Source of the DNA: Syntrophaceae bacterium CG2_30_49_12
GTDB lineage: Bacteria > Desulfobacterota > Syntrophia > Syntrophales > CG2-30-49-12
NCBI GenBank assembly: GCA_001873675.1
Contig: MNZP01000019.1
Location: 1 to 7,556, forward strand
Direction of reading: 5' to 3'
Length of the DNA: 7,556 nucleotides
Part shown: piece after piece, positions 1-5,874 of the stretch
Numbering within the stretch: the stretch's first letter is position 1
Layout of the letters: the number at the start of each line of letters is the position of its first letter
The notes under the pieces: generated by a model
Told to the model about the DNA's origin: nothing
The model's input: only the letters and a program-made list of their open reading frames with translations
Database searches by the model: none
Translations under genes and position numbers: made by a program

Positions 1-41
1 CTATCTGATTTTATTAATATCAGTAACCCACACGAAATAGC

Positions 42-58
42 GAGGAGCCATAAAAATT
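42..58 (+). promoter_or_regulatory. Probable ribosome binding site and non-standard start of the cassette 1 gene
   Basis: GAGGAG at 42-47 is followed by CC, ATA (50-52), AAA and ATT (56-58), all in frame with the cassette 1 gene. No ATG, GTG, TTG or CTG occurs in this frame between the stop at 38-40 and ATG 170. ATT at 56 has the better spacing (8 bases) and is a known rare start codon (infC uses it). ATA at 50 could be a mutated ATG. Confidence 0.45.
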
Positions 59-169
59 AAGACCGCTTTAATTGATTATCCAGTTGCAAAAATTCACGAT
101 CATCTTGCAAAGAATGTATTAAGTAAAATAGGCCAAGGAGAATCTTTTCAAGCCGATAACATTCTAAAG

Positions 170-670
170 ATGCTTGAATCTCAATTTCAGGAAAAAGTGA
201 GCTTTGAGTCATTGGATGATTTTGAAATTGAACAACTGGGGTCTGATCTATTTTATTCTTGGTATAGCCATTACCAATATATCGAGGCCCTCTATGATAT
301 CGGTTCCTTAATTGTTTCAATAACAATTCCCGAGACATTAAGAGAATATGTCTCTGAAGCGCGTTCCTGCTATGCCTTTCAGCAATACAATGCTGTTTAT
401 GGATTATGTCGGATAATATTGGAATCCGCTATCAGACATACGTGTGAAAGAAAGGGCTTTATAGAAAGAAGAGGCAATGTTGTCGATATTGAATCCTACA
501 AACCAGCTGAACTTATAAACCAGGCGGCCAAAGGTGATCTAAGGCAGAGATTGAAAGAAATATATAGCAAAACCAGTACATTATTGCACGGCCGGAAAAT
601 TATAAAATCCGAAGATGCAAAAAAAATGTTCAGGGATACTTTGAAAGCTGTTCAGGATCTTTACAAATAG
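170..670 (+). CDS. DUF4145/HEPN-like protein, cassette 1 (true start probably further upstream)
   Basis: The reading frame ends at TAG 668-670, four bases before attC1. ATG 170 is the first canonical start, but it has no ribosome binding site and the frame stays open back to a stop at 38-40. The upstream 40 or so codons look coding, and a GAGGAG at 42-47 lies just before ATA (50) and ATT (56), so the real protein is probably about 205 residues. From the ATG, residues 63-166 contain an SEARSCY stretch, a helix RIILESAIRH, a charged helical part and a late LLHGRK. This resembles the helical DUF4145/HEPN-like families found in many accessory proteins; that assignment rests on pattern memory only. 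A HEPN RNase role is not supported, as no clear RxxxxH motif is seen. The gene is more AT-rich than cassettes 5 and 6, which fits separate origins. No promoter was recognised. Confidence 0.7.
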   Translation: MLESQFQEKVSFESLDDFEIEQLGSDLFYSWYSHYQYIEALYDIGSLIVSITIPETLREYVSEARSCYAFQQYNAVYGLCRIILESAIRHTCERKGFIERRGNVVDIESYKPAELINQAAKGDLRQRLKEIYSKTSTLLHGRKIIKSEDAKKMFRDTLKAVQDLYK

Positions 671-674
671 AGGT

Positions 675-736
675 GCCTAACAACGGCATTAAGGGCGACG
701 GCGAAAAGCCGCCGCGCCTTATGCCGAGCGTTCTGT
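675..736 (+). other. attC1 cassette recombination site
   Basis: The inverse core GCCTAAC is at 675-681 and the boundary core GTTCTGT at 730-736, with the expected exchange point between 730 and 731. Between them, arms starting CGGCATTAAGG (684 onward) and ending CCTTATGCCG (to 726) pair around an AAAA loop at 704-707. An unpaired base in one arm gives the extrahelical bulge typical of attC. The last six bases of the core belong to cassette 2, so the core does not match this site's own inverse core, as expected in an integrated array. Confidence 0.85.
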
Positions 737-756
737 CTTAAGATTAGGAGGAAAGC

Positions 757-1503
757 ATGAAAGAGTTCATTGCAATTGATTTTGAGACTGCAAATCCTCA
801 GAGGGTAAGCGCCTGCGCTTTAGGCTACGCAAAAATATCCAATTGCGAAGTGGTCGAGACCAAAGGATTACTGATTAAACCCGTTGGCGGTCACGCCCCG
901 TTTCAGTCAAAGATCCATGGGATAAAAGAAGAGCATACCCATGATAAGCCTTATTTTGGAGAGCTTTTTCCACAAATCAGGGGCATCTTTGATTATCCCC
1001 TGGTTGCGCACAGCCTGTTTGATAAGCAGGTTTTGACTGCGCTTTCAGAGCATTTTCATCTGGGATTGAAATTCGACTACACCGATTCCTGCTCAATAGC
1101 CAAAGACATGCTGCCGGAGCTTAAAGACAGCAAGTTGAAGACCCTAGTGAAATATTATGGCCTTCCTTCTTTCAAACGTCATGACGCAAGAGAAGATGCG
1201 TTAGCCTGTGCAAAAGTGTTCTTGAAGCTCCGAGGCCTGGACACCGGGAATGTGGTATCAAGTTCACACAATGAGCTCTCGGAATTTAAGGGCCTACTGA
1301 CAGGCATTCTGGCTGATCAAGTAGTAAATTATAAAGAGGCCTACGAGCTTCTTTACTGGCTTGAGGATCATACTGATATCAGCAATAGTCACGCCAATCT
1401 CCATAGCAAGATGAAAGAAGTTCTTTGTGATGATCGTCTTGACAATATTGAGGCCACAGAGATCAAAATGTTCTTAGAAAATACATTGAGGGAATTGGAA
1501 TAA
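757..1503 (+). CDS. DEDDh 3'-5' exonuclease (DnaQ/RNase T superfamily), cassette 2
   Basis: This 248-residue protein has the full catalytic set of a DEDDh exonuclease. Exo I is IAIDFETAN with D8 and E10, Exo II is VAHSLFDKQVL with H85 and D89, and Exo III is RHDAREDALACA with H142 and D147. Such enzymes remove 3' nucleotides from DNA or RNA with two metal ions. The domain covers about residues 3-160. Residues 176-245 form a separate helical region (GLLTGILADQVVNYKEAYEL and onward) like the one that links exonuclease and BRCT domains in stand-alone epsilon-like proteins, but no BRCT follows. The start is secure: TTAGGAGGAA ends a few bases before the ATG, only 26 bases into the cassette. The N-terminal sequence is closer to epsilon-like repair exonucleases than to the replicative subunit, since no clamp-binding or alpha-binding tail is visible. 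Repair, RNA processing and phage defence are all possible roles. Confidence 0.92.
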   Translation: MKEFIAIDFETANPQRVSACALGYAKISNCEVVETKGLLIKPVGGHAPFQSKIHGIKEEHTHDKPYFGELFPQIRGIFDYPLVAHSLFDKQVLTALSEHFHLGLKFDYTDSCSIAKDMLPELKDSKLKTLVKYYGLPSFKRHDAREDALACAKVFLKLRGLDTGNVVSSSHNELSEFKGLLTGILADQVVNYKEAYELLYWLEDHTDISNSHANLHSKMKEVLCDDRLDNIEATEIKMFLENTLRELE

Positions 1504-1506
1504 AAG

Positions 1507-1563
1507 ACAGAACAAGCTAATCCACCGGACGGCTTACAGCCGCCGGTGATCGGCACGTTATGC
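1507..1563 (+). other. attC2 cassette recombination site
   Basis: The inverse core ACAGAAC is at 1507-1513 and the boundary core GTTATGC at 1557-1563. The arms GCTAATCCACCGGACGGC (1516 onward) and GCCGCCGGTGATCGGC (to 1554) pair around a TTACA loop, with unpaired bases in one arm. The inverse core and the base before it (GACAGAA) are the exact complement of the first seven bases of this cassette (TTCTGTC at 731-737). This confirms both ends of cassette 2. Confidence 0.87.
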
Positions 1564-1599
1564 CATGAATCATAAATCACGGGTTGAGAGGAACGGATT

Positions 1600-2079
1600 A
1601 TGACTATAAGTTTTCCATCTGGTCTCCAGCATGTTATGGAAGTATGTAGGCTTGTTTGCCAATCTCACCGTTCGAGGATAAAGGCAGTAAATGAAGTAGC
1701 TCGAACGCGCCGGGTTGATCCCCAAACGGTTACGTCAGCATGCACCAGAAGTCTGGGAATAGGAACAGATGATCTTGACAAATTCCTACTCCCAGAAAAC
1801 TCCGAGGCATTTTGCGAACACTTGGTCAGAAGATTCCCCCGTTATCAAAAAGAAATCGAGGCATTTTTCACCGAACTTGATGGCAAGAAGGACCAGACCC
1901 TCAATGATCCACTTGGAGCGATAAGGGTACTCTTCCCCGATGAAAAGAAAGATCTTCTTCGATTGGTGTTGTTACACGACATTCGTAAAAGGTTCTCCGC
2001 ATGGTCAGAGCGACACGACATACCGGAAGACATTAGGCGAGAAATGTCAAAAATGTGGAAACAGATTGACAAGGTATAA
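1600..2079 (+). CDS. Hypothetical protein with a helix-turn-helix-like segment, cassette 3
   Basis: This is a 159-residue soluble protein of no recognised family. Residues 27-54 (KAVNEVARTRRVDPQTVTSA and on) read like a helix-turn-helix in which a helix, a short turn and a TVTSACTR recognition-type helix follow one another. Similar segments occur in DNA-binding accessory proteins and restriction-associated proteins. The rest is helical and charged, with no signal peptide or membrane segment. The ATG is preceded by GAGAGGA at 1586-1592, a good ribosome binding site at seven bases. The stop codon TAA (2077-2079) lies inside the inverse core of attC3, so gene and site overlap. The cassette starts at 1558 and shows no clear promoter. 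A regulator or small DNA-binding factor is the most that can be inferred. Confidence 0.75.
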   Translation: MTISFPSGLQHVMEVCRLVCQSHRSRIKAVNEVARTRRVDPQTVTSACTRSLGIGTDDLDKFLLPENSEAFCEHLVRRFPRYQKEIEAFFTELDGKKDQTLNDPLGAIRVLFPDEKKDLLRLVLLHDIRKRFSAWSERHDIPEDIRREMSKMWKQIDKV

Positions 2080-2133
2080 CCGGCTTCAGTGGCTCGCCAA
2101 AAAACCCGGCTACCGCTGAGCCGTATAATATGC
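2074..2133 (+). other. attC3 cassette recombination site with a degenerate core
   Basis: The inverse core GTATAAC (2074-2080) is followed by the arm CGGCTTCAGTGGCTCG (2081-2096), an A-rich loop, and the arm CGGCTACCGCTGAGCCG (2107-2123), which pairs with bulges. The boundary core falls at 2127-2133 and reads AATATGC instead of GTTRRRY, so the conserved G and one T are lost. The inverse core with its preceding G (GGTATAAC) complements the cassette 3 start (GTTATGCC) with one mismatch. The site may be recombination-poor, effectively joining cassettes 3 and 4. Confidence 0.65.
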
Positions 2134-2160
2134 CTTTCAAAGTCGTCGGAATACATGGAC

Positions 2161-2188
2161 TTGACAGATGTATTTATTTTGATACAAT
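2161..2188 (+). promoter_or_regulatory. Sigma70-type promoter of the higBA module
   Basis: TTGACA at 2161-2166 is a perfect -35 box. TACAAT at 2183-2188 is a one-mismatch -10 box, and the spacer is 16 bases. Transcription would begin about 6-7 bases after the -10 box, at or next to ATG 2195. No ribosome binding site stands before that ATG, so the toxin message may be leaderless. Confidence 0.75.
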
Positions 2189-2194
2189 AGATTT

Positions 2195-2530
2195 ATGAGC
2201 GAGCCAATTTTATCCGTAAAGTTTTTCCGCACGGAGGCCGGCAATGAACCAGTCCGTGAGTTTCTGCGTGAATTGCCACCGGAGGACCGTAAGATCATTG
2301 GCACTGACATAAAGGAAGTCCAATTTGGTTGGCCCTTGGGCATGTCTCTAGTGCGGAAGATGGAGAAAGACCTGTGGGAGGTGCGTAGCCATCTTGAGGG
2401 GCGCATAGCGAGAGTGCTATTTACTGTAATAGAAGGGCATATGGTTTTGCTGCATGCCTTCATTAAAAAAGCACAGAAAACGCCAAGGTCTGAACTTGAT
2501 ACAGCAAGGGCTCGCAAAGCAAAGCTTTAA
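2195..2530 (+). CDS. higB: HigB-type toxin (RelE superfamily, phage Gp49-like), cassette 4
   Basis: This 111-residue protein has the layout of the Gp49-like/HigB family, whose members are ribosome-dependent mRNA interferases. The N-terminal half has VREFLRELPPEDR (about residues 20-32) and a GWPLG turn. The core is LWEVR (60-64), IARVLFTV (71-78) and VLLHAFIKKAQKTP (84-97), and the tail is ELDTARARKAK, a basic C-terminal helix. These LWEvR, R-V-LF and H-F-KK-QKTP elements are the family's hallmark. The toxin gene comes before the antitoxin gene, the usual higBA order. The ATG is at or within a base or two of the predicted transcription start. The antitoxin gene starts 10 bases after the stop, so the two are cotranscribed. 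The module sits in an integron cassette, where toxin-antitoxin pairs are known to stabilise the array. Confidence 0.92.
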   Translation: MSEPILSVKFFRTEAGNEPVREFLRELPPEDRKIIGTDIKEVQFGWPLGMSLVRKMEKDLWEVRSHLEGRIARVLFTVIEGHMVLLHAFIKKAQKTPRSELDTARARKAKL

Positions 2531-2540
2531 GGGGTCTCTT

Positions 2541-2837
2541 ATGATTAATCCACATATCGGTAGTGACTTCGATGAGTTCCTTCAGGAAGAGGGAATTCAC
2601 GAAGAGGTTACTGCAGCAGCTCTTAAGCGAGTCATTGCGTGGCAGTTGGATAAGGTGATGAAATCCAAGCATATCACCAAAACTGAGATGGCATCTCGGA
2701 TGCACACCAGTCGGGCGGTAGTAAATCGTCTTCTCGATGAAGATGATACCAGTGTCACATTAGCTACATTGGCGCGCGCAAGCCTAGCAATCGGTATGCC
2801 GCTAAAAATCGAGTTTTCCATCAACGCAGAGGCATAA
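2541..2837 (+). CDS. higA: HigA-type antitoxin with XRE helix-turn-helix, cassette 4
   Basis: This 98-residue protein is the expected partner of the toxin just upstream. Residues 45-66 (ITKTEMASRMHTSRAVVNRL) form an XRE-type helix-turn-helix, followed by TLATLARASLAIGMPLKIEF, the conserved end of HigA-like antitoxins. It neutralises the toxin by direct binding and represses the shared promoter. The frame is open upstream to 2454 inside the toxin gene, but ATG 2541 is chosen because AAGGGG at 2529-2534 is a suitable ribosome binding site, it lies 10 bases after the toxin stop, and the family usually has about 95-100 residues. The stop TAA (2835-2837) lies inside the first of two copies of the attC inverse core. 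Confidence 0.92.
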   Translation: MINPHIGSDFDEFLQEEGIHEEVTAAALKRVIAWQLDKVMKSKHITKTEMASRMHTSRAVVNRLLDEDDTSVTLATLARASLAIGMPLKIEFSINAEA

Positions 2838-2848
2838 CGCAGAGGCAT
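2823..2848 (+). repeat. 13-bp tandem duplication at the higA / attC4 junction
   Basis: AACGCAGAGGCAT occurs twice head to tail (2823-2835 and 2836-2848). Each copy is followed by AAC, so the inverse core GGCATAAC is present twice, at 2831-2838 and 2844-2851. The first copy contains the higA stop codon. Only the second copy is correctly spaced from the attC stem. Confidence 0.95.
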
Positions 2849-2938
2849 AACAAGCGCATCGAGGCGGACGGCGGGAAGATTGCCGAGGCGCTTCGCGGCA
2901 AGGTCCTTGGCCGCCGCCGCTCATGCGTAGTGTTAGCC
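2845..2938 (+). other. attC4 cassette recombination site (long, branched)
   Basis: The inverse core GCATAAC is at 2845-2851 and the boundary core GTTAGCC at 2932-2938. The arm CGCATCGAGGCGGACGGCGG (from 2855) pairs with CCGCCGCCGCTCATGCG (to about 2927), with three unpaired bases on the 5' arm. The loop region is enlarged and holds its own hairpin, TTGCC...GGCAA around GCG/CGC, at about 2880-2901. The inverse core complements the TATGCC at the cassette 4 start. Confidence 0.87.
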
Positions 2939-2988
2939 GGAAGAACATGAACAGATCGTGAACGTTTAATATAAACTGCGAGCCAAAG

Positions 2989-4062
2989 ATGAAAGTATTG
3001 CTACAGTTGCTACGTGAGTTCTGGTTGCCCTTAATCCTGGGCACGGCCTGGACCGTCTTCAATTTTGTAGATCGCCCAGTTTCTCAATGGGGAGTCCGTG
3101 CATTTCTTAACGTCTTTGGGCCTACGTTCTTCTTTGTCAGTTGGTTAGTCGCCCAATGGTACCGCGTGAAGAAGCAGCAGCGTGTTGAGGATGGACTTAA
3201 AGAGATTCAGAGAGATGTACGAGCAATCCATGCACCATTCCTCCCGTGCAGGGTATTCATGACCCTTCACTACAACGCTACAGACAACGATGTTAAGCGT
3301 CTCTTTGCGGGCCAAGAAGGCTATCGTGCGTTCGGTCCCGATCGTCCCATGCCTCCTCCTCCCTTTGGTTTGCCGCCCGGTGTGACGAACGGTCGTATAA
3401 TCCATCCCGGAAGGTATTTCGAGTACCGGGACAGCGTGCTCGTCGGGGCGGGTCTTTTCCGGCAAGATTTCCCTGTCTTCAACAGTATACATTGTGCCGT
3501 TCAGCACACCGTTTCCGAATTATCCAAAGATAGGACCGCGCAGGCGGTCGCACAAAATGATCCATTACTTTCGCAACCATCAGTGCGAGCGGACCTCTAC
3601 TTCGGGGGGCGTCCCAAGTCAGCCGAATCAACACCATCTCTCAAGCTCGCCAGCGTTCTAGATGCCCAACAAATTGCTGCCGCGCATGCTCTTGACAACA
3701 ACGTCTTTGTAGACCGTTTTCAGCAACTGGTTCCTGAGCCTGCAGACCAGCCAAGAACCTGGACCACGTCTGATCTTAAGGGCGCATATTTGCGGATTAC
3801 GCTTGAATTTTTCTATCTTGGGGAGATCTCGTATCTTCCAAGGGAGAGCTGGCCAAGGATGCACAACTTCCAACTGTGGCTTGGGCCGAAGGGGCAGCAC
3901 GTATTTGCCTTTACCGACGAACAGCTTGCGTTACAAATCGTCCGTGATGATCCCGATCCCGTCATGCGGGGGGATGCCAACTCTGTCCAGATCGTGTTCG
4001 AGTATGAAATTGACCAATCCGCGTATTCGAAGTGTCTTGTTGCCTCGGCAGGGAACGGCTAA
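2989..4062 (+). CDS. Membrane protein with two N-terminal transmembrane segments and a large soluble domain, cassette 5
   Basis: The 357-residue product belongs to no family I recognise. Residues 10-27 (FWLPLILGTAWTVFNF) and 38-57 (AFLNVFGPTFFFVSWLVAQW) are hydrophobic and form a hairpin that places both ends in the cytoplasm, since basic residues (YRVKKQQR) follow the second segment. Residues 60-80 are a short charged helix, perhaps a coiled coil. The remaining 275 residues are soluble, with a proline-rich loop (MPPPPFGLPP, 121-130) and alternating strand-like stretches, including AYLRITLEFFYLGE (267-280) and NSVQIVFEYEI. No nucleotide-binding motif was seen. The ribosome binding site is weak (GCGAG), and the ATG is 56 bases into the cassette. 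The stop TAA overlaps the inverse core of attC5. The gene is GC-rich, unlike cassette 1. The layout, two membrane helices plus a sensor or effector domain, recalls membrane effectors of defence systems, but that is inference. Confidence 0.82.
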   Translation: MKVLLQLLREFWLPLILGTAWTVFNFVDRPVSQWGVRAFLNVFGPTFFFVSWLVAQWYRVKKQQRVEDGLKEIQRDVRAIHAPFLPCRVFMTLHYNATDNDVKRLFAGQEGYRAFGPDRPMPPPPFGLPPGVTNGRIIHPGRYFEYRDSVLVGAGLFRQDFPVFNSIHCAVQHTVSELSKDRTAQAVAQNDPLLSQPSVRADLYFGGRPKSAESTPSLKLASVLDAQQIAAAHALDNNVFVDRFQQLVPEPADQPRTWTTSDLKGAYLRITLEFFYLGEISYLPRESWPRMHNFQLWLGPKGQHVFAFTDEQLALQIVRDDPDPVMRGDANSVQIVFEYEIDQSAYSKCLVASAGNG

Positions 4063-4148
4063 CCAGCAAAATGCAGCGGACGGGCGGGGAAGCGTGTTGC
4101 TGCCCCTTCAAGTCCGCAATCGCCCGCCCCTGATTTTGGGCGTTAGGC
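4057..4148 (+). other. attC5 cassette recombination site
   Basis: The inverse core GGCTAAC is at 4057-4063 and the boundary core GTTAGGC at 4142-4148. The arms AAAATGCAGCGGACGGGCG and CGCCCGCCCCTGATTTT pair with single unpaired bases at three places, and are separated by a long terminal loop (about 4090-4120). CGGCTAA complements the cassette 5 start TTAGCCG (2933-2939) exactly. The gene's stop codon is part of the inverse core. Confidence 0.9.
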
Positions 4149-4166
4149 TGCAGGAGCAAGGTTGCC

Positions 4167-5330
4167 ATGGAATTGAGTGACGCAAGGTTCGAGCCCGACG
4201 ATGACGACAAATTCGTGTGGTTCGTCACGGACCATCTCAAGAAGGGAGCCGCCACGCTCCGGGGCATCACCGATGTGGATTACGTGCAGCTTGCTCGTAG
4301 TCGATGGAACGGATGCGCGTCCGATAAGGTTTATGCCATCAAGTTCCTCGTCGATCCACTCGTGGATCCGGAACTTGTGGCGGAGTTGCCGGACGATTTC
4401 CGCCATTCGGGCCAGCCTTTCTGCACGCTCATAGCAAGAATCGGCTCACATGGAGAGTTGGTCGATGCTCCAGAGGGCTATACGCCCCCCTCGTATCCAG
4501 GCGTTCATCTCGCCCATATCGTTGCGGGCTCTCCCTCTGGAGGTGATGTTCCTGACCCGCGTGAGCCCGCAGAGTATCTGATCGCATTTCTGGACGTACT
4601 CGGCTTCGAGGCGCTGTTGAACCGAATTGGGCTCGATGCGTTGGCACAGCGTTACCAGGAGCTTCTGGCAGCGGCCCTTGATCCCCAGTCCGAGTCGCGA
4701 CCGTGGAGTCGCGCCCAGACAATTGTCCGTGGCGAAACGACGCCTGCCTTGATGTGTCTTCCCATCCAAACGGCATATTTCAGCGACAGTCTTCTGCTCT
4801 GGGTCCCATATCTTCCCGGCCACGTTGAGGAGTTCTTGTATCGCTGTTCAAGAGTGTTTTGTGAAGCATTGTCTCAAGGTTTGCCCGTCAGGGGCGCAAT
4901 ATCCGCTGGTAGAGCTACGCTGGATAAGGAGAGGGGCATCTACCTCGGCCTTCCACTGATCGAGGCAGTACGCCTAGAAAACAAGGCCAACTGGGTTGGT
5001 GTATCGTTGGCAGCGTCTTGGAAGTCTGAGACGCTCCGTATACCAGTGCCTCCGGACATGGTTTTTATCTATGACCCTCCACTCAAGGAGGGCAGCGACG
5101 CGCTCTTTTCTGGCCTCGTACTGGATTGGCCGCGTGTGTGGCGAGAGTCACGTGAAGATTCCGCTTTGCCACATTTGGCAGATCTTCGTCTTCCGGATCT
5201 CCCGCAGGAATTGAAGGCAAGATATGATGCAGCATCAACTTTCTGGTTGCACTCGGAGGCAAACCAGGATTTGTATTTACCGCCTGGCTTTACACGAGAG
5301 ACGGTTCGTGGCGTGTGGAAAGGCCGTTGA
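4167..5330 (+). CDS. Class III nucleotidyl cyclase-like protein, cassette 6
   Basis: This is a 387-residue soluble protein. Residues 137-285 follow the order of a class III adenylate/guanylate cyclase fold. YLIAFLDVLGF has D143 where the first metal-binding aspartate lies, AYFSDSLLLW has D207 where the second would be, and LPVRGAISAGRA resembles the strand after it. YLGLPLIEAVRLENKANWVG corresponds to the G-x-x-V-N-x-A-x-R-L-E segment, with R269 kept but the usual Asn replaced. Widespread uncharacterised bacterial proteins share this FLDxLGF ... FSDS ... RGAIxxG ... GxxxxEAxxLE pattern. Whether it is an active cyclase is unknown. Residues 1-130 form an unrecognised, acidic N-terminal domain (DDDD at 11-14), and residues 290-387 a further region. 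The ATG lies 24 bases into the cassette, with AGGAG at 4152-4156. It follows a membrane-protein cassette on the same strand. Confidence 0.82.
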   Translation: MELSDARFEPDDDDKFVWFVTDHLKKGAATLRGITDVDYVQLARSRWNGCASDKVYAIKFLVDPLVDPELVAELPDDFRHSGQPFCTLIARIGSHGELVDAPEGYTPPSYPGVHLAHIVAGSPSGGDVPDPREPAEYLIAFLDVLGFEALLNRIGLDALAQRYQELLAAALDPQSESRPWSRAQTIVRGETTPALMCLPIQTAYFSDSLLLWVPYLPGHVEEFLYRCSRVFCEALSQGLPVRGAISAGRATLDKERGIYLGLPLIEAVRLENKANWVGVSLAASWKSETLRIPVPPDMVFIYDPPLKEGSDALFSGLVLDWPRVWRESREDSALPHLADLRLPDLPQELKARYDAASTFWLHSEANQDLYLPPGFTRETVRGVWKGR

Positions 5331-5353
5331 TTCGCTACTTCTAGTGGCGTGCA

Positions 5354-5413
5354 GCCTAACCACGCTAATTCAGCCGACACAAAAAGACGTGCGGCTGATT
5401 AGCACCGTTAGGC
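5354..5413 (+). other. attC6 cassette recombination site (classic 60 bp)
   Basis: The inverse core GCCTAAC is at 5354-5360 and the boundary core GTTAGGC at 5407-5413. The arms GCTAATTCAGCCG (5364 onward) and CGGCTGATTAGC (to 5403) are nearly perfect complements with one extrahelical T, and enclose a short A-rich loop. TGCAGCCTAA complements the first ten bases of the cassette (TTAGGCTGCA at 4143) exactly. This is the cleanest attC in the window. Confidence 0.95.
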
Positions 5414-5436
5414 CAGTAGCAAAGGAGGAGAGCGTG

Positions 5437-5874
5437 ATGCGATCGAAGTATCATCTAATAATGACCATACCAACTCTGGTCGTAACAGTCATTATAGCAT
5501 TCTTGCTTTTCCAAACAGGTTGTTCAGAAGACTGGCGGCAGAAAGCTCAGGGCGTTCATGCTAGCTCTGTGCAGATTTGGCATGAACAGTGGACGGTGAA
5601 TTTTGGCTCAATGTCCATCGGGTTACAAGGAGGAAATGGAGGGAATTACCGGCTTGGGGACTTAAAGCCGGGTGGACCGATAAGGGTCGTAATATTCCGA
5701 GACATCCCTCCGGGATATGTGGAGGTTGCAAGAAAGTGGGGGGTTAAGGTTGGGGGTGCATATGTCCAAAAAGACCGAGACAAGTTCGAGTATATTTGCG
5801 ATGTTGATCTCAAGCTGTCGGACGAAGATCTTGCCAAGACATTCGGCGTAGAGAACAAGTTCAGGGGCAGATAG
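5437..5874 (+). CDS. Small putative lipoprotein or signal-anchored protein, cassette 7
   Basis: This is a 145-residue protein of no known family. After a basic start (MRSKYH), residues 8-27 are hydrophobic (IMTIPTLVVTVIIAFLLF), followed by QTGC with Cys29, which would be the lipidated cysteine. The -3 residue is Gln instead of the usual Leu, so the lipobox is weak and a plain membrane anchor is also possible. The mature part is small, with a glycine-rich turn (GGNGGNYRLGDL) and a charged C-terminal end; it faces the periplasm if the prediction holds. The start is well supported by AAAGGAGGAG at 5421-5430. The in-frame GTG at 5434 directly before the ATG is an alternative. The same frame is open upstream to 5224 inside the previous gene, but that extension crosses attC6 and is rejected. 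No attC follows the stop, although the cassette start (TTAGGCC) is clear. Confidence 0.8.
   Translation: MRSKYHLIMTIPTLVVTVIIAFLLFQTGCSEDWRQKAQGVHASSVQIWHEQWTVNFGSMSIGLQGGNGGNYRLGDLKPGGPIRVVIFRDIPPGYVEVARKWGVKVGGAYVQKDRDKFEYICDVDLKLSDEDLAKTFGVENKFRGR

Noticed and set aside
2124..2129. TATAAT as a -10 box for cassette 4
   Set aside because: It lies at the end of the attC3 stem and has no -35 box at proper distance; the promoter at 2161-2188 is much better.
2454..2540. Longer start for higA inside higB
   Set aside because: The extra residues are the toxin gene read in another frame. ATG 2541 has a ribosome binding site and gives the family's usual length.
4429..4823. Minus-strand open frames of 115 and 125 residues
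   Set aside because: Both lie fully opposite the cyclase-like gene, which has motifs and a ribosome binding site, and they show no recognisable features.
5224..5436. N-terminal extension of the 5437-5874 gene back to ATG 5224
   Set aside because: It runs antiparallel to nothing but overlaps the end of the cyclase-like gene in another frame and crosses attC6. A strong ribosome binding site precedes 5437 and a signal sequence begins there.
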